From an uncultured Erysipelotrichaceae bacterium (GTDB taxonomy: Bacteria; Bacillota_I; Bacilli_A; Erysipelotrichales; Erysipelotrichaceae): a stretch of 33,166 nucleotides of DNA. The stretch's first letter is position 1. Every line of letters begins with the position of its first letter. The stretch covers positions 1-33,166 of the forward strand of contig CADABS010000052.1 of assembly GCA_902786245.1 (NCBI GenBank), read 5' to 3'. The notes under the pieces are model-generated. The model did no database searches, had not been told where the DNA came from, and saw only the letters and a program-made list of their open reading frames with translations. This document shows, one piece after another, positions 1 to 8,043 of the stretch. A program made the translations under genes and the position numbers.

Positions 1-347
1 TTTTCTATCTTGCTGATGAGGACATCCTTGCGGTCATGAAACAGTGTGTAGTAGTAATCATAATTCTGTTCCAGAGAAGCATACAGGGTTTTAAGATAGG
101 ATTCTGTTTTGAACAGAAGAGCTTCCTTATCTTCAAATGTTGACACCAGCCTGCTGACCGCGGCATCTTCCAGCTGATCATTCAGATCATAGATGTCCTG
201 ATAATAGCGGTAAAAGGTAGCACGAATGCACATTGCCAGTTCACAGACGTCATTGACTTTGATTTTTTCCAGCGGTTTTTTCTTTCTTAATTCCATGTAG
301 GCTTCACGGATGGCCTTTTTTGTTTTATATACACGTAAATCTTCCAT
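1..347 (-). CDS. TetR/AcrR-family transcriptional regulator (partial, C-terminus beyond window edge)
   Basis: The reverse strand from 347 to the left edge is open for about 115 codons. It starts at an ATG preceded by AGGAG with 5-nt spacing. The N-terminus has the TetR pattern: a basic first helix (KTKKAIREAYMELRKKKPLE), then KIKVNDVCELA, then a recognition-helix region with ATFYRYYQDIYDL. The C-terminal ligand-binding part is cut off, so the inducer cannot be guessed. It is divergent from the radical SAM gene, with only about 150 bp between the two starts. That spacer holds a palindrome that fits a TetR operator, so it probably represses its own gene and the radical SAM/metK pair (inference). 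Confidence 0.85.
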   Translation of the reverse strand, partial: MEDLRVYKTKKAIREAYMELRKKKPLEKIKVNDVCELAMCIRATFYRYYQDIYDLNDQLEDAAVSRLVSTFEDKEALLFKTESYLKTLYASLEQNYDYYYTLFHDRKDVLISKIE

Positions 348-377
348 AATGTCTCCTATAAATACAGAATTGATCGT

Positions 378-440
378 TTGTATCTTATCATACTGTCAAG
401 TAAAGTTGAATATTGATAATAAGATACAATTGTATGATAA
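378..440. promoter_or_regulatory. putative TetR operator cluster between divergent genes
   Basis: Bases 419-440 form a 22-bp palindrome with one mismatched pair, centred on the perfect 12-mer ATACAATTGTAT (424-435). The same half-site, TTGTATCTTAT, occurs again at 378-388 and is the exact reverse complement of 419-429. Three copies of one half-site in the spacer between a TetR gene and its divergent neighbour is the usual layout of an autoregulated TetR operator. Binding itself is inferred. Confidence 0.55.
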
Positions 441-501
441 TGCAATTATTCTGGATAAAGATAAATTTTTGAAATATTTATTTTCAGAGAGGAGGCAAAA
501 A

Positions 502-1893
502 ATGAACGAAATACAACATAAGGCAGAAAGAAAAGCGTTTGAAATCGTATTAAAAAAGATCGTCAGAAAAGGCAAAAATGAAAGTGCCTCACAGATGGCT
601 GAGTCGATCCTGAAGATCATGAAAGGGATCCTGGGTGATTCGTGGAAAGAGAGCAGCTACGCTGTTTTCCAGGAAATCGCAGACAATCCCGACAGCAAGT
701 GGGCAAGATATGTTGACCGTCTGATCAGCGAAGCTGACCCGGACATCATAACGACTTTTCTGACCAATGCGGCCTATGAAGGCGGCTTTAGAGGATACAA
801 GACCACGGAAGAAATGGCTGAGAAATATGACTGTAACGTACCGTGGCTTATCCTTATGGATCCGACCAGTGCCTGCAATCTGCACTGCATCGGCTGCTGG
901 GCTGCTGAATACGGCTATAAGCAGAATCTCTCTTTTGAGGTCATGGACCGCACAATTTCTGAAGCCAAGGAACTTGGCACGCATGCCGTTCTGTTTACCG
1001 GAGGCGAACCGCTGGTAAGGAAAAAAGACATCATCAGATTATGCGAGAAGCATCCTGATGTGGCTTTCCATGCTTTCACTAACGGCACTTTGATCGATAA
1101 ACAGTTCTGTGAAGATCTATTAAGAGTAAAGAACTTCATGGTATCGGTATCGGTGGAGGGATTTGAAGAGAGCACGGATTCTCGCAGAGGACAGGGGACC
1201 TATGCCAAGGTCATCAAGGCCATGGATCTGATGCACAGCTACCGTATTCCTTATGGCTTAAGCATCTGTTATACAGCTAACAACTATAAGGATGTTACCA
1301 GTGATGAATTTCTGGATATGGTCATTGAAAAGGGCTGTTACTTTGCCTGGTATTTCCACTATATGCCGGTAGGCATGAATTCCGGGCCGGAACTGCTGCT
1401 GAATCCGGAACAGAGAATGTATGTTCTCAACAGGATCAGAGAGATCAGAGGCATGGAAGGCGGCAAGGAAATCTTCGCGATTGACTTCCAGAATGACGGT
1501 GAATTTGTCACAGGCTGTGTTGCCGGCGGCAAGCGTTACCTGCATATCAATGCGGCAGGAGATGTGGAACCATGTGTGTTCATCCACTATTCATCAGCCA
1601 ATATCAATGAGAAATCCTTCATGGAATGCCTGCAGCAGCCATTATTCAAGGCTTACAGGAAAAACATGCCGTTCAATGATAACTATCTCAGACCGTGTCC
1701 GATGCTGGAAAACCCGCAGTTCATCCGTGAAATGGTTAATTCCACAGGAGCGAAATCTACTGACCTGGAAGCTCCGGAAAGCGTTGAACATCTGACTGAA
1801 AAAACAGAAGCATATGCTGAAGCATGGAAACCGTATGCGGAAAAGTACTGGAACGAACATTATCCAAGCGGACACAGGGAAGACTATGATTAA
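502..1893 (+). CDS. radical SAM protein with SPASM-like C-terminal cysteines
   Basis: The 463-residue protein starts at 502, where GAGAGGAGG lies 7 nt upstream; longer in-frame extensions have no ribosome site and cross the operator. The radical SAM signature CxxxCxxC is CNLHCIGC (Cys125, Cys129, Cys132), followed by GGEP for SAM binding. The first ~115 residues form a helical N-terminal domain. Later cysteines (VTGCVAGG, EPCVF, RPCPML) suggest an auxiliary Fe-S cluster as in SPASM/twitch proteins. It overlaps the downstream metK start by 8 bp, so the two are translationally coupled. The substrate is not visible. Related Bacillota radical SAM proteins include lipid-tail coupling enzymes and peptide maturases, but no precursor peptide or lipid gene is adjacent. 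Family call firm, function open. Confidence 0.85.
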   Translation: MNEIQHKAERKAFEIVLKKIVRKGKNESASQMAESILKIMKGILGDSWKESSYAVFQEIADNPDSKWARYVDRLISEADPDIITTFLTNAAYEGGFRGYKTTEEMAEKYDCNVPWLILMDPTSACNLHCIGCWAAEYGYKQNLSFEVMDRTISEAKELGTHAVLFTGGEPLVRKKDIIRLCEKHPDVAFHAFTNGTLIDKQFCEDLLRVKNFMVSVSVEGFEESTDSRRGQGTYAKVIKAMDLMHSYRIPYGLSICYTANNYKDVTSDEFLDMVIEKGCYFAWYFHYMPVGMNSGPELLLNPEQRMYVLNRIREIRGMEGGKEIFAIDFQNDGEFVTGCVAGGKRYLHINAAGDVEPCVFIHYSSANINEKSFMECLQQPLFKAYRKNMPFNDNYLRPCPMLENPQFIREMVNSTGAKSTDLEAPESVEHLTEKTEAYAEAWKPYAEKYWNEHYPSGHREDYD

Positions 1894-2971
1894 ACATTAT
1901 TTTACCAGTGAAAGTGTTACGGATGGACATCCGGACAAGATCTGCGATCAAATCGCGGATGCGATACTGGATGAAGCATTAAGACAGGATCCGGATTCCC
2001 ATATGGCTGTAGAAGCATCGATCAAAGATGATCTGGTGATGGTCTTCGGTGAATGCACAACCAAGGCTGACATTGATTATGAAGCGGTAGCTTTACAGGT
2101 GATCAGGGAAATAGGATACCAGGAAGAGTATCATGTGATGACCAAGATCGCTCAGCAGTCTTTGGAAATCACACAGGCGGTTGCTCACGATGAAATATCG
2201 GCAGGTGACCAGGGAATCATGTTTGGCTATGCCTGCAATGAAACAGAAGCACTGATGCCTGCACCGATCTATTATGCCCATAAGCTTACAAAAGCGTTAT
2301 CTGATTATAAAAAGAAAGATGCCCGTTTCAGGCCCGATGGCAAATCTCAGGTAACAGTAGAATATCAGGATGGAAAAGTAAAAAGAATTGATACTATTGT
2401 TATTTCAGCACAACATACCCATGAGATGACACAAGAAGAACTGAGAGACATTATTCTGAGTAACATCGTCAAAAGTGTTATCCCCAGACATCTGATGGAC
2501 GAGAATACCAGGATATATGTTAACCCATCGGGCTCGTTTGTGCTGGGCGGTTCCTGGGGAGATTCCGGCACTACCGGCAGGAAGATCGTCTGTGACTCTT
2601 ACGGCGGTATGGGCAGAGTAGGAGGGGGATGTTTCTCTTCCAAGGATCCCAGCAAGGTGGACAGAAGCGCAGCGTATTACTGCCGCTATGTAGCCAAAAA
2701 TGTCGTTGCTCACGGCCTTGCCGACAGGTGTGAAGTAGGCGTTGCCTATGCGATAGGAATGAGCAATCCGGTATCACTGCTTATCGATACTTTCGGAACC
2801 GCTAAAGTATCAGAAGAAGAGATCTATAAGTTTGTTAATGACAATTTCTCATTTAAGGTGAAAGATATCATTACGGAGCTTGATCTTAAGAAGCCGATAT
2901 ACCGGAATACGACTAATTTCGGCCATTTCGGCAGAGAGGGCTTTTCCTGGGAAAGGATCAAATCTGTTTAA
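1886..2971 (+). CDS. metK: S-adenosylmethionine synthetase, divergent paralogue type
   Basis: Makes SAM from methionine and ATP. The ATG at 1886 gives 361 residues starting MIKHYFTSESVTDGHPDKI; a longer in-frame start lies inside the radical SAM gene and is unlikely. Family motifs seen: GHPDKICDQIADAILD, SAGDQGIMFGYA, FRPDGKSQVT, GDSGTTGRK and KDPSKVDRSAAY, with the catalytic lysines of the last three kept. It is shorter than typical housekeeping MetK (about 380-400), and the usual glycine-rich loop GGPxGDAGLTGRK is GGSWGDSGTTGRK while AHGGGAFSGKD is RVGGGCFSSKD. The overlap with a radical SAM gene suggests a dedicated SAM supply. Whether a second, canonical metK exists elsewhere cannot be seen here. 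Confidence 0.88.
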   Translation: MIKHYFTSESVTDGHPDKICDQIADAILDEALRQDPDSHMAVEASIKDDLVMVFGECTTKADIDYEAVALQVIREIGYQEEYHVMTKIAQQSLEITQAVAHDEISAGDQGIMFGYACNETEALMPAPIYYAHKLTKALSDYKKKDARFRPDGKSQVTVEYQDGKVKRIDTIVISAQHTHEMTQEELRDIILSNIVKSVIPRHLMDENTRIYVNPSGSFVLGGSWGDSGTTGRKIVCDSYGGMGRVGGGCFSSKDPSKVDRSAAYYCRYVAKNVVAHGLADRCEVGVAYAIGMSNPVSLLIDTFGTAKVSEEEIYKFVNDNFSFKVKDIITELDLKKPIYRNTTNFGHFGREGFSWERIKSV

Positions 2972-2999
2972 AGACTGTAACAGTAATAGAATAAAACGT

Positions 3000-3045
3000 A
3001 AAAGCAGGCATATGGTCATTGATCAGAATGCCTGCTTTTAGTGCA
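3000..3045 (+). terminator. intrinsic terminator after metK
   Basis: A 12-bp perfect stem, AAAAGCAGGCAT (3000-3011) with ATGCCTGCTTTT (3028-3039), closes a 16-nt loop 28 bp after the metK stop. The U-tract is built into the 3' arm. Confidence 0.75.
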
Positions 3046-3159
3046 GGTGTTCGAAAACTCCAGAAATCATTAAAAACAGATTTGTGCAGTATGCTATGGA
3101 TTGGTGTAAGCTTATGACTATGTTGACTGCATGGATGTCATGAAGGACATGCTGTTGCA

Positions 3160-3205
3160 AAAAGAAAAAGGAAGCACCAAGTTGCTGCATTGAGCTGATG
3201 CTTCC
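3160..3205 (-). terminator. intrinsic terminator for the leftward WYL/parA remnant
   Basis: Read leftward, GGAAGCA (3199-3205) pairs with TGCTTCC (3170-3176) and is followed by a TTTTTCTTTTT tract. It lies directly downstream of the truncated WYL gene, so the original transcription unit ended here. Bases 3046-3159 hold nothing I recognise. Confidence 0.7.
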
Positions 3206-3219
3206 TGAGAGAACGGGCT

Positions 3220-3600
3220 TTATTGATTGTCCAGATATCCGGTCAGGGCAGACTGAAGATCCTTTGCAAACTCACTTCGAAGATCTTCCGGTTCCAGGAT
3301 CTGAATGGAATCCAGAAACTGCTGCGCCAGGAATATTGCACCTTTCTTGCTGGTCCGGGTAGATAGCACGAATTTGCCATCCTCTCTTTTGGAAATGAAG
3401 ACATCCCGGCCGAAGATGTCGATCATCTGATCCAGGATTTTCTCATTGCACAGGAAGCTCACCGGGATCATTTCGCCAGCATACATAAAGAGCTTGTTCT
3501 TGGCATATTCATAGGGGTCCTCGATCTTCGGCAGCTTCCTCATCTGCTGCTCGATCAGGATCCCGCTGCTCATGCGGTCGATCCGGTAATGTATGAAGTC
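3220..3600 (-). pseudogene. C-terminal remnant of a WYL-domain transcriptional regulator
   Basis: The reading frame ends with the C-terminal half of a YafY-type WYL regulator. FIHYRIDRM matches the end of the WYL fold (F-HYR-DRM), followed by a WCX-like tail with GEMIPVSFLCNE, MIDIFGRDVFI and LDSIQILEPEDLR. The N-terminal winged helix and the first part of the WYL domain are missing. The frame upstream runs into parA sequence in a different frame. The nominal ATG at 3573 has no ribosome site and starts mid-domain. I read it as a dead fragment joined to parA by deletion or recombination. Confidence 0.7.
3580..3597. repeat. 18-bp direct repeat, copy 1 (partner 3861-3878)
   Basis: GATCCGGTAATGTATGAA here and GATCCGGTAATGCATGAA at 3861-3878 differ at one base and have the same orientation. 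Copy 1 is the F-HYR-I codons of the WYL remnant. The pair brackets the parA fragment, as if a segment recombined into a WYL gene. Confidence 0.6.
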
Positions 3601-3760
3601 AGTATAAGCAGGCAGTAAGATTTGCCTGAGGATCCAGATCGATCAAGAGTACTTTCTTTCCGGCTTTTGCTAAACCGATACCCAAGTGCTCTGTAGTTGT
3701 GGTCTTACCGACGCCGCCTTTCTGGTTGGCAACAGCAACGACCTTGCATTTCGATTGCAT
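3599..3760 (-). pseudogene. truncated ParA/Soj-type partition ATPase
   Basis: The frame begins [16 protein letters not shown] and contains the deviant Walker A of Par[18 protein letters not shown], then [14 protein letters not shown] (Walker A' / switch). It stops after about 53 residues of an expected 250-270. The break coincides with the WYL remnant frame taking over. The ATG at 3760 is chosen over an in-frame GTG at 3784 because that GTG is part of the ribosome site GGAAAGGAGA. Typical of plasmids and integrative elements; here a fossil of one. Confidence 0.8.
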
Positions 3761-3770
3761 AAATATAAAA

Positions 3771-3813
3771 AATCTCCTTTCCACATGGCCGTATGGCTAT
3801 GTAAAAGGAGATT
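3771..3813 (-). promoter_or_regulatory. terminator-like hairpin enclosing the parA ribosome site
   Basis: Read leftward, AATCTCCTTT (3804-3813) pairs with AAAGGAGATT (3771-3780), and the inner arms (ACATAGCC with GGCCATGT) extend the stem to about 19 bp around a 4-nt loop. The 3' arm carries the AAGGAGA ribosome site and runs into six T residues. The structure could therefore stop transcription or hide the ribosome site just before the parA start. Confidence 0.6.
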
Positions 3814-3860
3814 GTTTCAATGTATGAGTCAGCGGCAAACCTGGAATTTGACGATCTGAT

Positions 3861-3878
3861 GATCCGGTAATGCATGAA
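3861..3878. repeat. 18-bp direct repeat, copy 2 (partner 3580-3597)
   Basis: It matches 3580-3597 at 17 of 18 positions. In the leftward frame it also reads F-M-H-Y-R-I, but the flanking frame is not recognisably WYL, so only this short block is shared. Confidence 0.55.
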
Positions 3879-3984
3879 CACAATGTCTTGCGGAAAACAA
3901 GTAAATCCCTCTTTTTCGGCAGAATCAAAGAATCAAATACTTAGATTCTGTCGATTCCGACTTTTCCACGTAAAGAAATCAACA

Positions 3985-4008
3985 AGGGCTGTCTTTTGGG
4001 GCAGCCCT
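3985..4008 (-). terminator. terminator after oleate hydratase
   Basis: AGGGCTG and CAGCCCT form the arms of a hairpin with a CCCCAAAAGA-type loop. Read leftward it is followed by TTGTTGATTTCTTT, an imperfect U-tract. It lies 22 bp past the stop of the leftward oleate hydratase gene. Confidence 0.6.
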
Positions 4009-4030
4009 GTTTTGATCATGTTGAAAAAGT

Positions 4031-5806
4031 TCAGATCACGCGGTATTCCTTCAGCAGTTTTTCCACATCGGTGCCTTTGACTAAGTCAAGCACTTTGCCG
4101 ATGGCGATCTTCTCGATCAGGCCAAGCTTCATTTCGGTAATAGGCTTGCCATCCCGCATACTGATCGTTGCCTTCAGAAGATCACGAACATCATAGATAC
4201 TGCCCCAGACCTCAGGAACACCGCGATCCACGTTCATAAGCGTATAGACTGCCACCATGGCCGTGCGCATTGAATACTCCGTAGTGAACACGGTATCTCT
4301 TTCGACTTCAGCGAAATTGCCGATGAAGGCGAAGTTCACTGCACCTTCAGGAATGACGTCCGGCCTGTCGCCTGCAGCGCGCGGCATGAAATATGCACTT
4401 GCAAAGGGCATCATGACGGGGATTGTTCTGGCACTGTTGGAAGCCAGTTCCCCGATCTGATCCTCGGGGACTCCGATATGATACAGCCATTCCATACAGA
4501 TCTCCCTGCCGGTGCAGTCACGCATACTTTTCTTGACGTAATCACCGGGGCGATCGGTGAACAGTCCATAGAGCCATACCAGACACTGGTCTTTCGGCTG
4601 GGAATGGAACTGAGGCTGGCGATTGATTGTCCAGCTCAGGAGCCATCCGGAATCTCTGGCTGTCACAATACCGCCTGTGACGACCTTGCCTGACAGCGGA
4701 TCCCGCTGGCAGATGTTCTTGATATAAGGCAGGATCTTGTCATCGAGCGTGTTGACAGTTACACCCATCCAGTTGCATTCTTCCGGATTGCCATAGAATT
4801 TTTCCGGGTGCCCGAAAGCAGAATCCTGCGCAGCGATCTTACGCCACAGGTCAAAAGATCCACCCGGCCTGATCTCCGTGATGTATTCGCAGGTCTTATC
4901 CTGCCCGCCGATAGAGGAGTTCTCAACATTGCTGCCGTTGGTAATGAAGAGATAATCGTTCTCTCCCAGATCCAGGAATGTCGTGTGGCCGTCCGCAAGA
5001 AGCTCCACACGTTTTGCTATCTTTTTTTCGCCGTGAATTTCAAAGCGCACATCCATGACCTGTGTGTTGAAATGGAAATTTACGCCGTGGCTCTCCAGGT
5101 ACCTGACCATGGGGAGAATCATTGACTCATACTGGTTGTACTTTGTAAAGCGCAGTGCCCGCAGGTCAGGCAGACCGTCGATGTGGTGGATAAAGCGCTG
5201 CATATAGCGTTTCATTTCCAATGCGCTGTTGCAGTCGTAGAAGGCGAACATAGTCCGCCAGTATGTCCAGAAATTGCTGTCCAGCACCTCAGAGTCCAGT
5301 ACATCTGTGATGCGTTTTCCTTCCAGAGCCTCATCCGGTGTAAAGATCAGGTGTGTCAGCTGAAGAGCAGCCTTGTCACTCAGGCAGAACTTCCCGTCCG
5401 TATGAGCATTCTGACCCTGCTTCTCTGTCACGCGGCAAAGCGAGTAGTTGGGGTCGGCTTTGTTCAGCCAGTAATATTCATCGAGTACACTGACACCCTC
5501 CGTCTCGATCGACGGGATCGACCGAAACAGATCCCACATGACTTCGAAATGGTTATCCATCTCCCTGCCGCCGCGCATGACGTAGCCGATCTCAGGATAG
5601 TTCCAACCGTCGCATGCGCCGCCGGCAATCGGGTCGCGGTCAAAGAAGTGTATGTTTTTTCCGGGCATCTGCGCGTCGCGCACCAGGAAACATCCGGCTG
5701 AGAGAGCGGCAAGTCCGGTTCCGACAAAGTAAGCGCGCTTGTGCTCAATCCCTTCCGGCTTCAGTGGCCGCGCAAAGGCTTCATAATTTCCGCTGGAATA
5801 GTACAT
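4031..5806 (-). CDS. ohyA: oleate hydratase (FAD-dependent, MCRA family)
   Basis: Adds water to the cis-9 double bond of oleate, giving 10-hydroxystearate, which detoxifies host unsaturated fatty acids. The 591-residue length is normal. Near the N-terminus YFVGTGLAALSAG is the FAD-binding glycine motif, and FFDRDPIAGGACDGW follows. YVMRGGREMDNHFE holds the conserved acid: Glu82 matches by numbering the catalytic Glu82 of Staphylococcus aureus OhyA. The C-terminal NFAFIGNFAEVERDTVFTTEYS stretch is also family-typical. The start is supported by AAAAAGGAGG 7 nt upstream. A TetR gene lies 121 bp upstream on the same strand and probably controls it in response to fatty acids (inference). Confidence 0.95.
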   Translation of the reverse strand: MYYSSGNYEAFARPLKPEGIEHKRAYFVGTGLAALSAGCFLVRDAQMPGKNIHFFDRDPIAGGACDGWNYPEIGYVMRGGREMDNHFEVMWDLFRSIPSIETEGVSVLDEYYWLNKADPNYSLCRVTEKQGQNAHTDGKFCLSDKAALQLTHLIFTPDEALEGKRITDVLDSEVLDSNFWTYWRTMFAFYDCNSALEMKRYMQRFIHHIDGLPDLRALRFTKYNQYESMILPMVRYLESHGVNFHFNTQVMDVRFEIHGEKKIAKRVELLADGHTTFLDLGENDYLFITNGSNVENSSIGGQDKTCEYITEIRPGGSFDLWRKIAAQDSAFGHPEKFYGNPEECNWMGVTVNTLDDKILPYIKNICQRDPLSGKVVTGGIVTARDSGWLLSWTINRQPQFHSQPKDQCLVWLYGLFTDRPGDYVKKSMRDCTGREICMEWLYHIGVPEDQIGELASNSARTIPVMMPFASAYFMPRAAGDRPDVIPEGAVNFAFIGNFAEVERDTVFTTEYSMRTAMVAVYTLMNVDRGVPEVWGSIYDVRDLLKATISMRDGKPITEMKLGLIEKIAIGKVLDLVKGTDVEKLLKEYRVI

Positions 5807-5927
5807 GAGATTACCTCCTTTTTGATTTTATGCTCTCATCATACTCGCGGAAATACAGTGCTTCGATAATCAGACAGGCACAGGTGATGAGGAATTCAGC
5901 ATTCAGGAGGAATTGAAGAGTTTTTTA

Positions 5928-6509
5928 TCAAATCTGCTTCGTTGATGGAGATTTATCCATGCAGTACTTTTTCAATGCACGTTTTATATCTCCCTCGATC
6001 AACTCGCTGAGCCTGGATACAATCTCTTCCGGATCCGGTTTCATATCCTGGTGAATCCATTCAAGCATCAGACCAACAAACCCATATTTATAGAAATCCG
6101 CGATGAAGGCTTTATCCTCTTCACGGACTGTCATTCCCTGCGAACACTCTTCGATTACATTTATCAGCAGATCGTACACAACACGGTAAAGATATTGCTC
6201 GATCTGCTCACGGCTGACATGCCGGTAGACATTCAGAATAAAGGGCTTGTTTTCACGGACTGCATAAAAAACATTCAGAAATCCCTGCTCCCATGTAGCA
6301 TAGGTCTTGTTTCCCTCGATGGCCTTGCGGGCATCCTCCTCGCATGACCACTCAATGAGATCATAAATATCCTTGAAATGATAGTAGAAAGTCATCCGAT
6401 TGATCCCGCAATCCTCCGTGATATCACTGATCGTGATCTTGGTAACCGGCTTTTGAAGAAGAAGATTTTTCAGCGACTGCTCCAACGCTCTTTTCGTTAT
6501 TTGAGACAC
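5928..6509 (-). CDS. TetR/AcrR-family regulator (DhaS-like)
   Basis: The 193-residue protein starts at a GTG (6507-6509) with GGGAGG 9 nt upstream; a longer in-frame reading to 6623 has no ribosome site. Residues ~2-50 are the TetR helix-turn-helix: ITKRALEQSLKNLLLQKPVT, ITISDITEDCGINRMTFYYHFKDIYDL. The C-terminal domain (FILNVYRHVSREQIEQYLY, YKYGFVGLMLEWI) is like the DhaS/Firmicutes-type TetR family. It precedes the oleate hydratase gene on the same strand, so control of ohyA is the obvious guess. No clear palindrome stood out in the 121-bp gap. Confidence 0.85.
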   Translation of the reverse strand: MSQITKRALEQSLKNLLLQKPVTKITISDITEDCGINRMTFYYHFKDIYDLIEWSCEEDARKAIEGNKTYATWEQGFLNVFYAVRENKPFILNVYRHVSREQIEQYLYRVVYDLLINVIEECSQGMTVREEDKAFIADFYKYGFVGLMLEWIHQDMKPDPEEIVSRLSELIEGDIKRALKKYCMDKSPSTKQI

Positions 6510-6638
6510 AACGTTAACCTCCCTATTGAAATAGAAGTTTCCTTCTGTCATTTGCATGAGAGTAAAACAGAGGAGACTGATTTGATTCTGTACTGCTTGA
6601 TCTGCATCGACAATTTTCTTCAATAAATCACGATTTGC

Positions 6639-6842
6639 TTATCTCTTCCTGTTCAGGATCGCTTCCTCTGCTTCCTTGCGAGTAGGGTAGATCCTGGACT
6701 CTCTTACTTTAACACCACCGCCGTTTTCAAAGCGGATCGTATAGAAGCCTCCGGTATACTTCAGAACGGTCGCTTCCTTGATCAGGTTCTTGTTTCCTCC
6801 GGTAAGAAAGACTTTCTGTCCCGGCTGATATTTACCGTTCAT
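6639..6842 (-). CDS. small SH3/KOW-like hypothetical protein
   Basis: 67 residues, with AAGGAGG 7 nt before the ATG. The sequence alternates short strands (KYQPGQKVFL, EATVLKYTGGFYTIRF, GGGVKVRESRIYP) and ends in a basic helix, which looks like a small beta-barrel of the KOW/SH3 type with charged tail. Such proteins are common cargo next to phage-type integrases; a tyrosine recombinase gene lies 140 bp away. No function can be assigned. Confidence 0.65.
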   Translation of the reverse strand: MNGKYQPGQKVFLTGGNKNLIKEATVLKYTGGFYTIRFENGGGVKVRESRIYPTRKEAEEAILNRKR

Positions 6843-6909
6843 GAGATACCTCCTTGAAGATATTATACAGCCCGGTGAAACAGGGGTGTAGCAATCACTT
6901 GGCTGTATG

Positions 6910-6951
6910 TAGAAAGAAGAAAGGATCCCGTCAGATAATGATCAGGATCCT
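6910..6951 (-). terminator. terminator after tyrosine recombinase
   Basis: Read leftward, AGGATCC (6945-6951) pairs with GGATCCT (6922-6928), followed by TTCTTCTTTCT. It lies about 30 bp beyond the integrase stop codon. Confidence 0.55.
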
Positions 6952-6981
6952 CGATTTGCTCATGTCCCGCCTGTTATAACG

Positions 6982-8034
6982 TTATTCCTTATCAGTATTG
7001 TAGGATTCAAACATTTCCTTCATCAGCTTTTCATAATCATCTGTTGCTCTTTTCATGATCTTCTTTGATGCATCGACATAGATCTGCATAGTCGTCTCGA
7101 TGTCACTATGACCGAGCAATGCCTGCATTGCTTTTATGTTGATGTTGGCTTCATTCAATCTAGTACCGAATGTATGCCGTAGCATATGGCAATGGATCGA
7201 CGGAAGCAGCAAGGGTTTCTGTCCGGGCTTTGCATTATCCAGGACCTGCTCATTACAGTCTTTCACAATATTTTTGAGTGCTGCGTTAAGTGTTGTCTGC
7301 GCATAAGTCAGTCCGAAGCGGTTCAGGAAGACGAAATCATCATAACCTTCAACATTGGCACAGCAGGTTATGCCATGAGATTCCTGATACTGTTTTTCCT
7401 GTTCAAATGCTTCCTTGACCATAGAGATCATTTCAACTTTTCTCTCACCGGCACGGGTCTTTGTTTTGTTCATGACCAAGTGACATTTGTGATCATCCAT
7501 GTTCCGGTAATTGACCAAGGTCTTGTTCACACGGATATAGTCATTTTCAAAATCGATGTCTTCCCATTGAAGGGCAGTGACTTCTCCTACACGAAGTCCA
7601 GCCATCATCATGACGATGAAGATCGGATACCAATGGCGGTGCTCATTGCTTGTTCTCAGATATGAAGCAAAGAGGACTTCCTCCTCGGCAGTAAGAGAAG
7701 ACACTTTCTTGCTCTCTCTGGCATGCTCGTTCATCAGTTCTTTTAATGCCTTGTCGGCAGGATTATAACGGATAATATCATCATCGACCGCTAGTTCCAG
7801 CATCTGATGTATTACACAGTGCACATTATCGATCGTGGCAGCTTTCATTCCGTTTTCATAGAGTTGATTATAGAAGGTTTTGAGATCTGAGCGTTTTAAT
7901 TCCAGGATCTTTGCGTTGCCGATAGTATCCATAGCAAATTTTTCGTACATGTATTGATAGTTGTGGAAAGTGCTTTCCTTCAACCCTCGTTTGACAGATT
8001 TCCATAGAGCATTAAAAAGAGTGAATTCTATCAA
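6982..8034 (-). CDS. tyrosine recombinase/integrase, 5'-truncated
   Basis: Phage/ICE-type integrase. The catalytic domain is complete: MAGLRVGEVTALQW (first Arg), NKTKTRAGERKV (beta-hairpin Lys), CHMLRHTFGTRL (HxxR), LLGHSDIETTMQIYVDAS (His and nucleophile Tyr). The core-binding domain begins right at the ORF start (FNALWKSVKRGLKESTFHNY). Tn916-type relatives carry another ~60-70 residues of arm-type DNA-binding domain before this. Here the frame opens only with a TTG, has no ribosome site, and meets a stop two codons upstream (8041-8043). So the 5' end was lost at about 8035-8045. Catalysis may survive, but the element is probably immobile. Confidence 0.8.
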   Translation of the reverse strand: MIEFTLFNALWKSVKRGLKESTFHNYQYMYEKFAMDTIGNAKILELKRSDLKTFYNQLYENGMKAATIDNVHCVIHQMLELAVDDDIIRYNPADKALKELMNEHARESKKVSSLTAEEEVLFASYLRTSNEHRHWYPIFIVMMMAGLRVGEVTALQWEDIDFENDYIRVNKTLVNYRNMDDHKCHLVMNKTKTRAGERKVEMISMVKEAFEQEKQYQESHGITCCANVEGYDDFVFLNRFGLTYAQTTLNAALKNIVKDCNEQVLDNAKPGQKPLLLPSIHCHMLRHTFGTRLNEANINIKAMQALLGHSDIETTMQIYVDASKKIMKRATDDYEKLMKEMFESYNTDKE

Positions 8035-8043
8035 GGAAAGCTA

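Noticed and set aside
310-501. N-terminal extension of the radical SAM frame
   Set aside because: It covers the divergent promoter and operator and lacks a ribosome site; the start at 502 has a strong one.
5183-5701. 172-codon forward frame inside the oleate hydratase gene
   Set aside because: It is antisense to highly conserved oleate hydratase sequence, so it is a codon-bias shadow.
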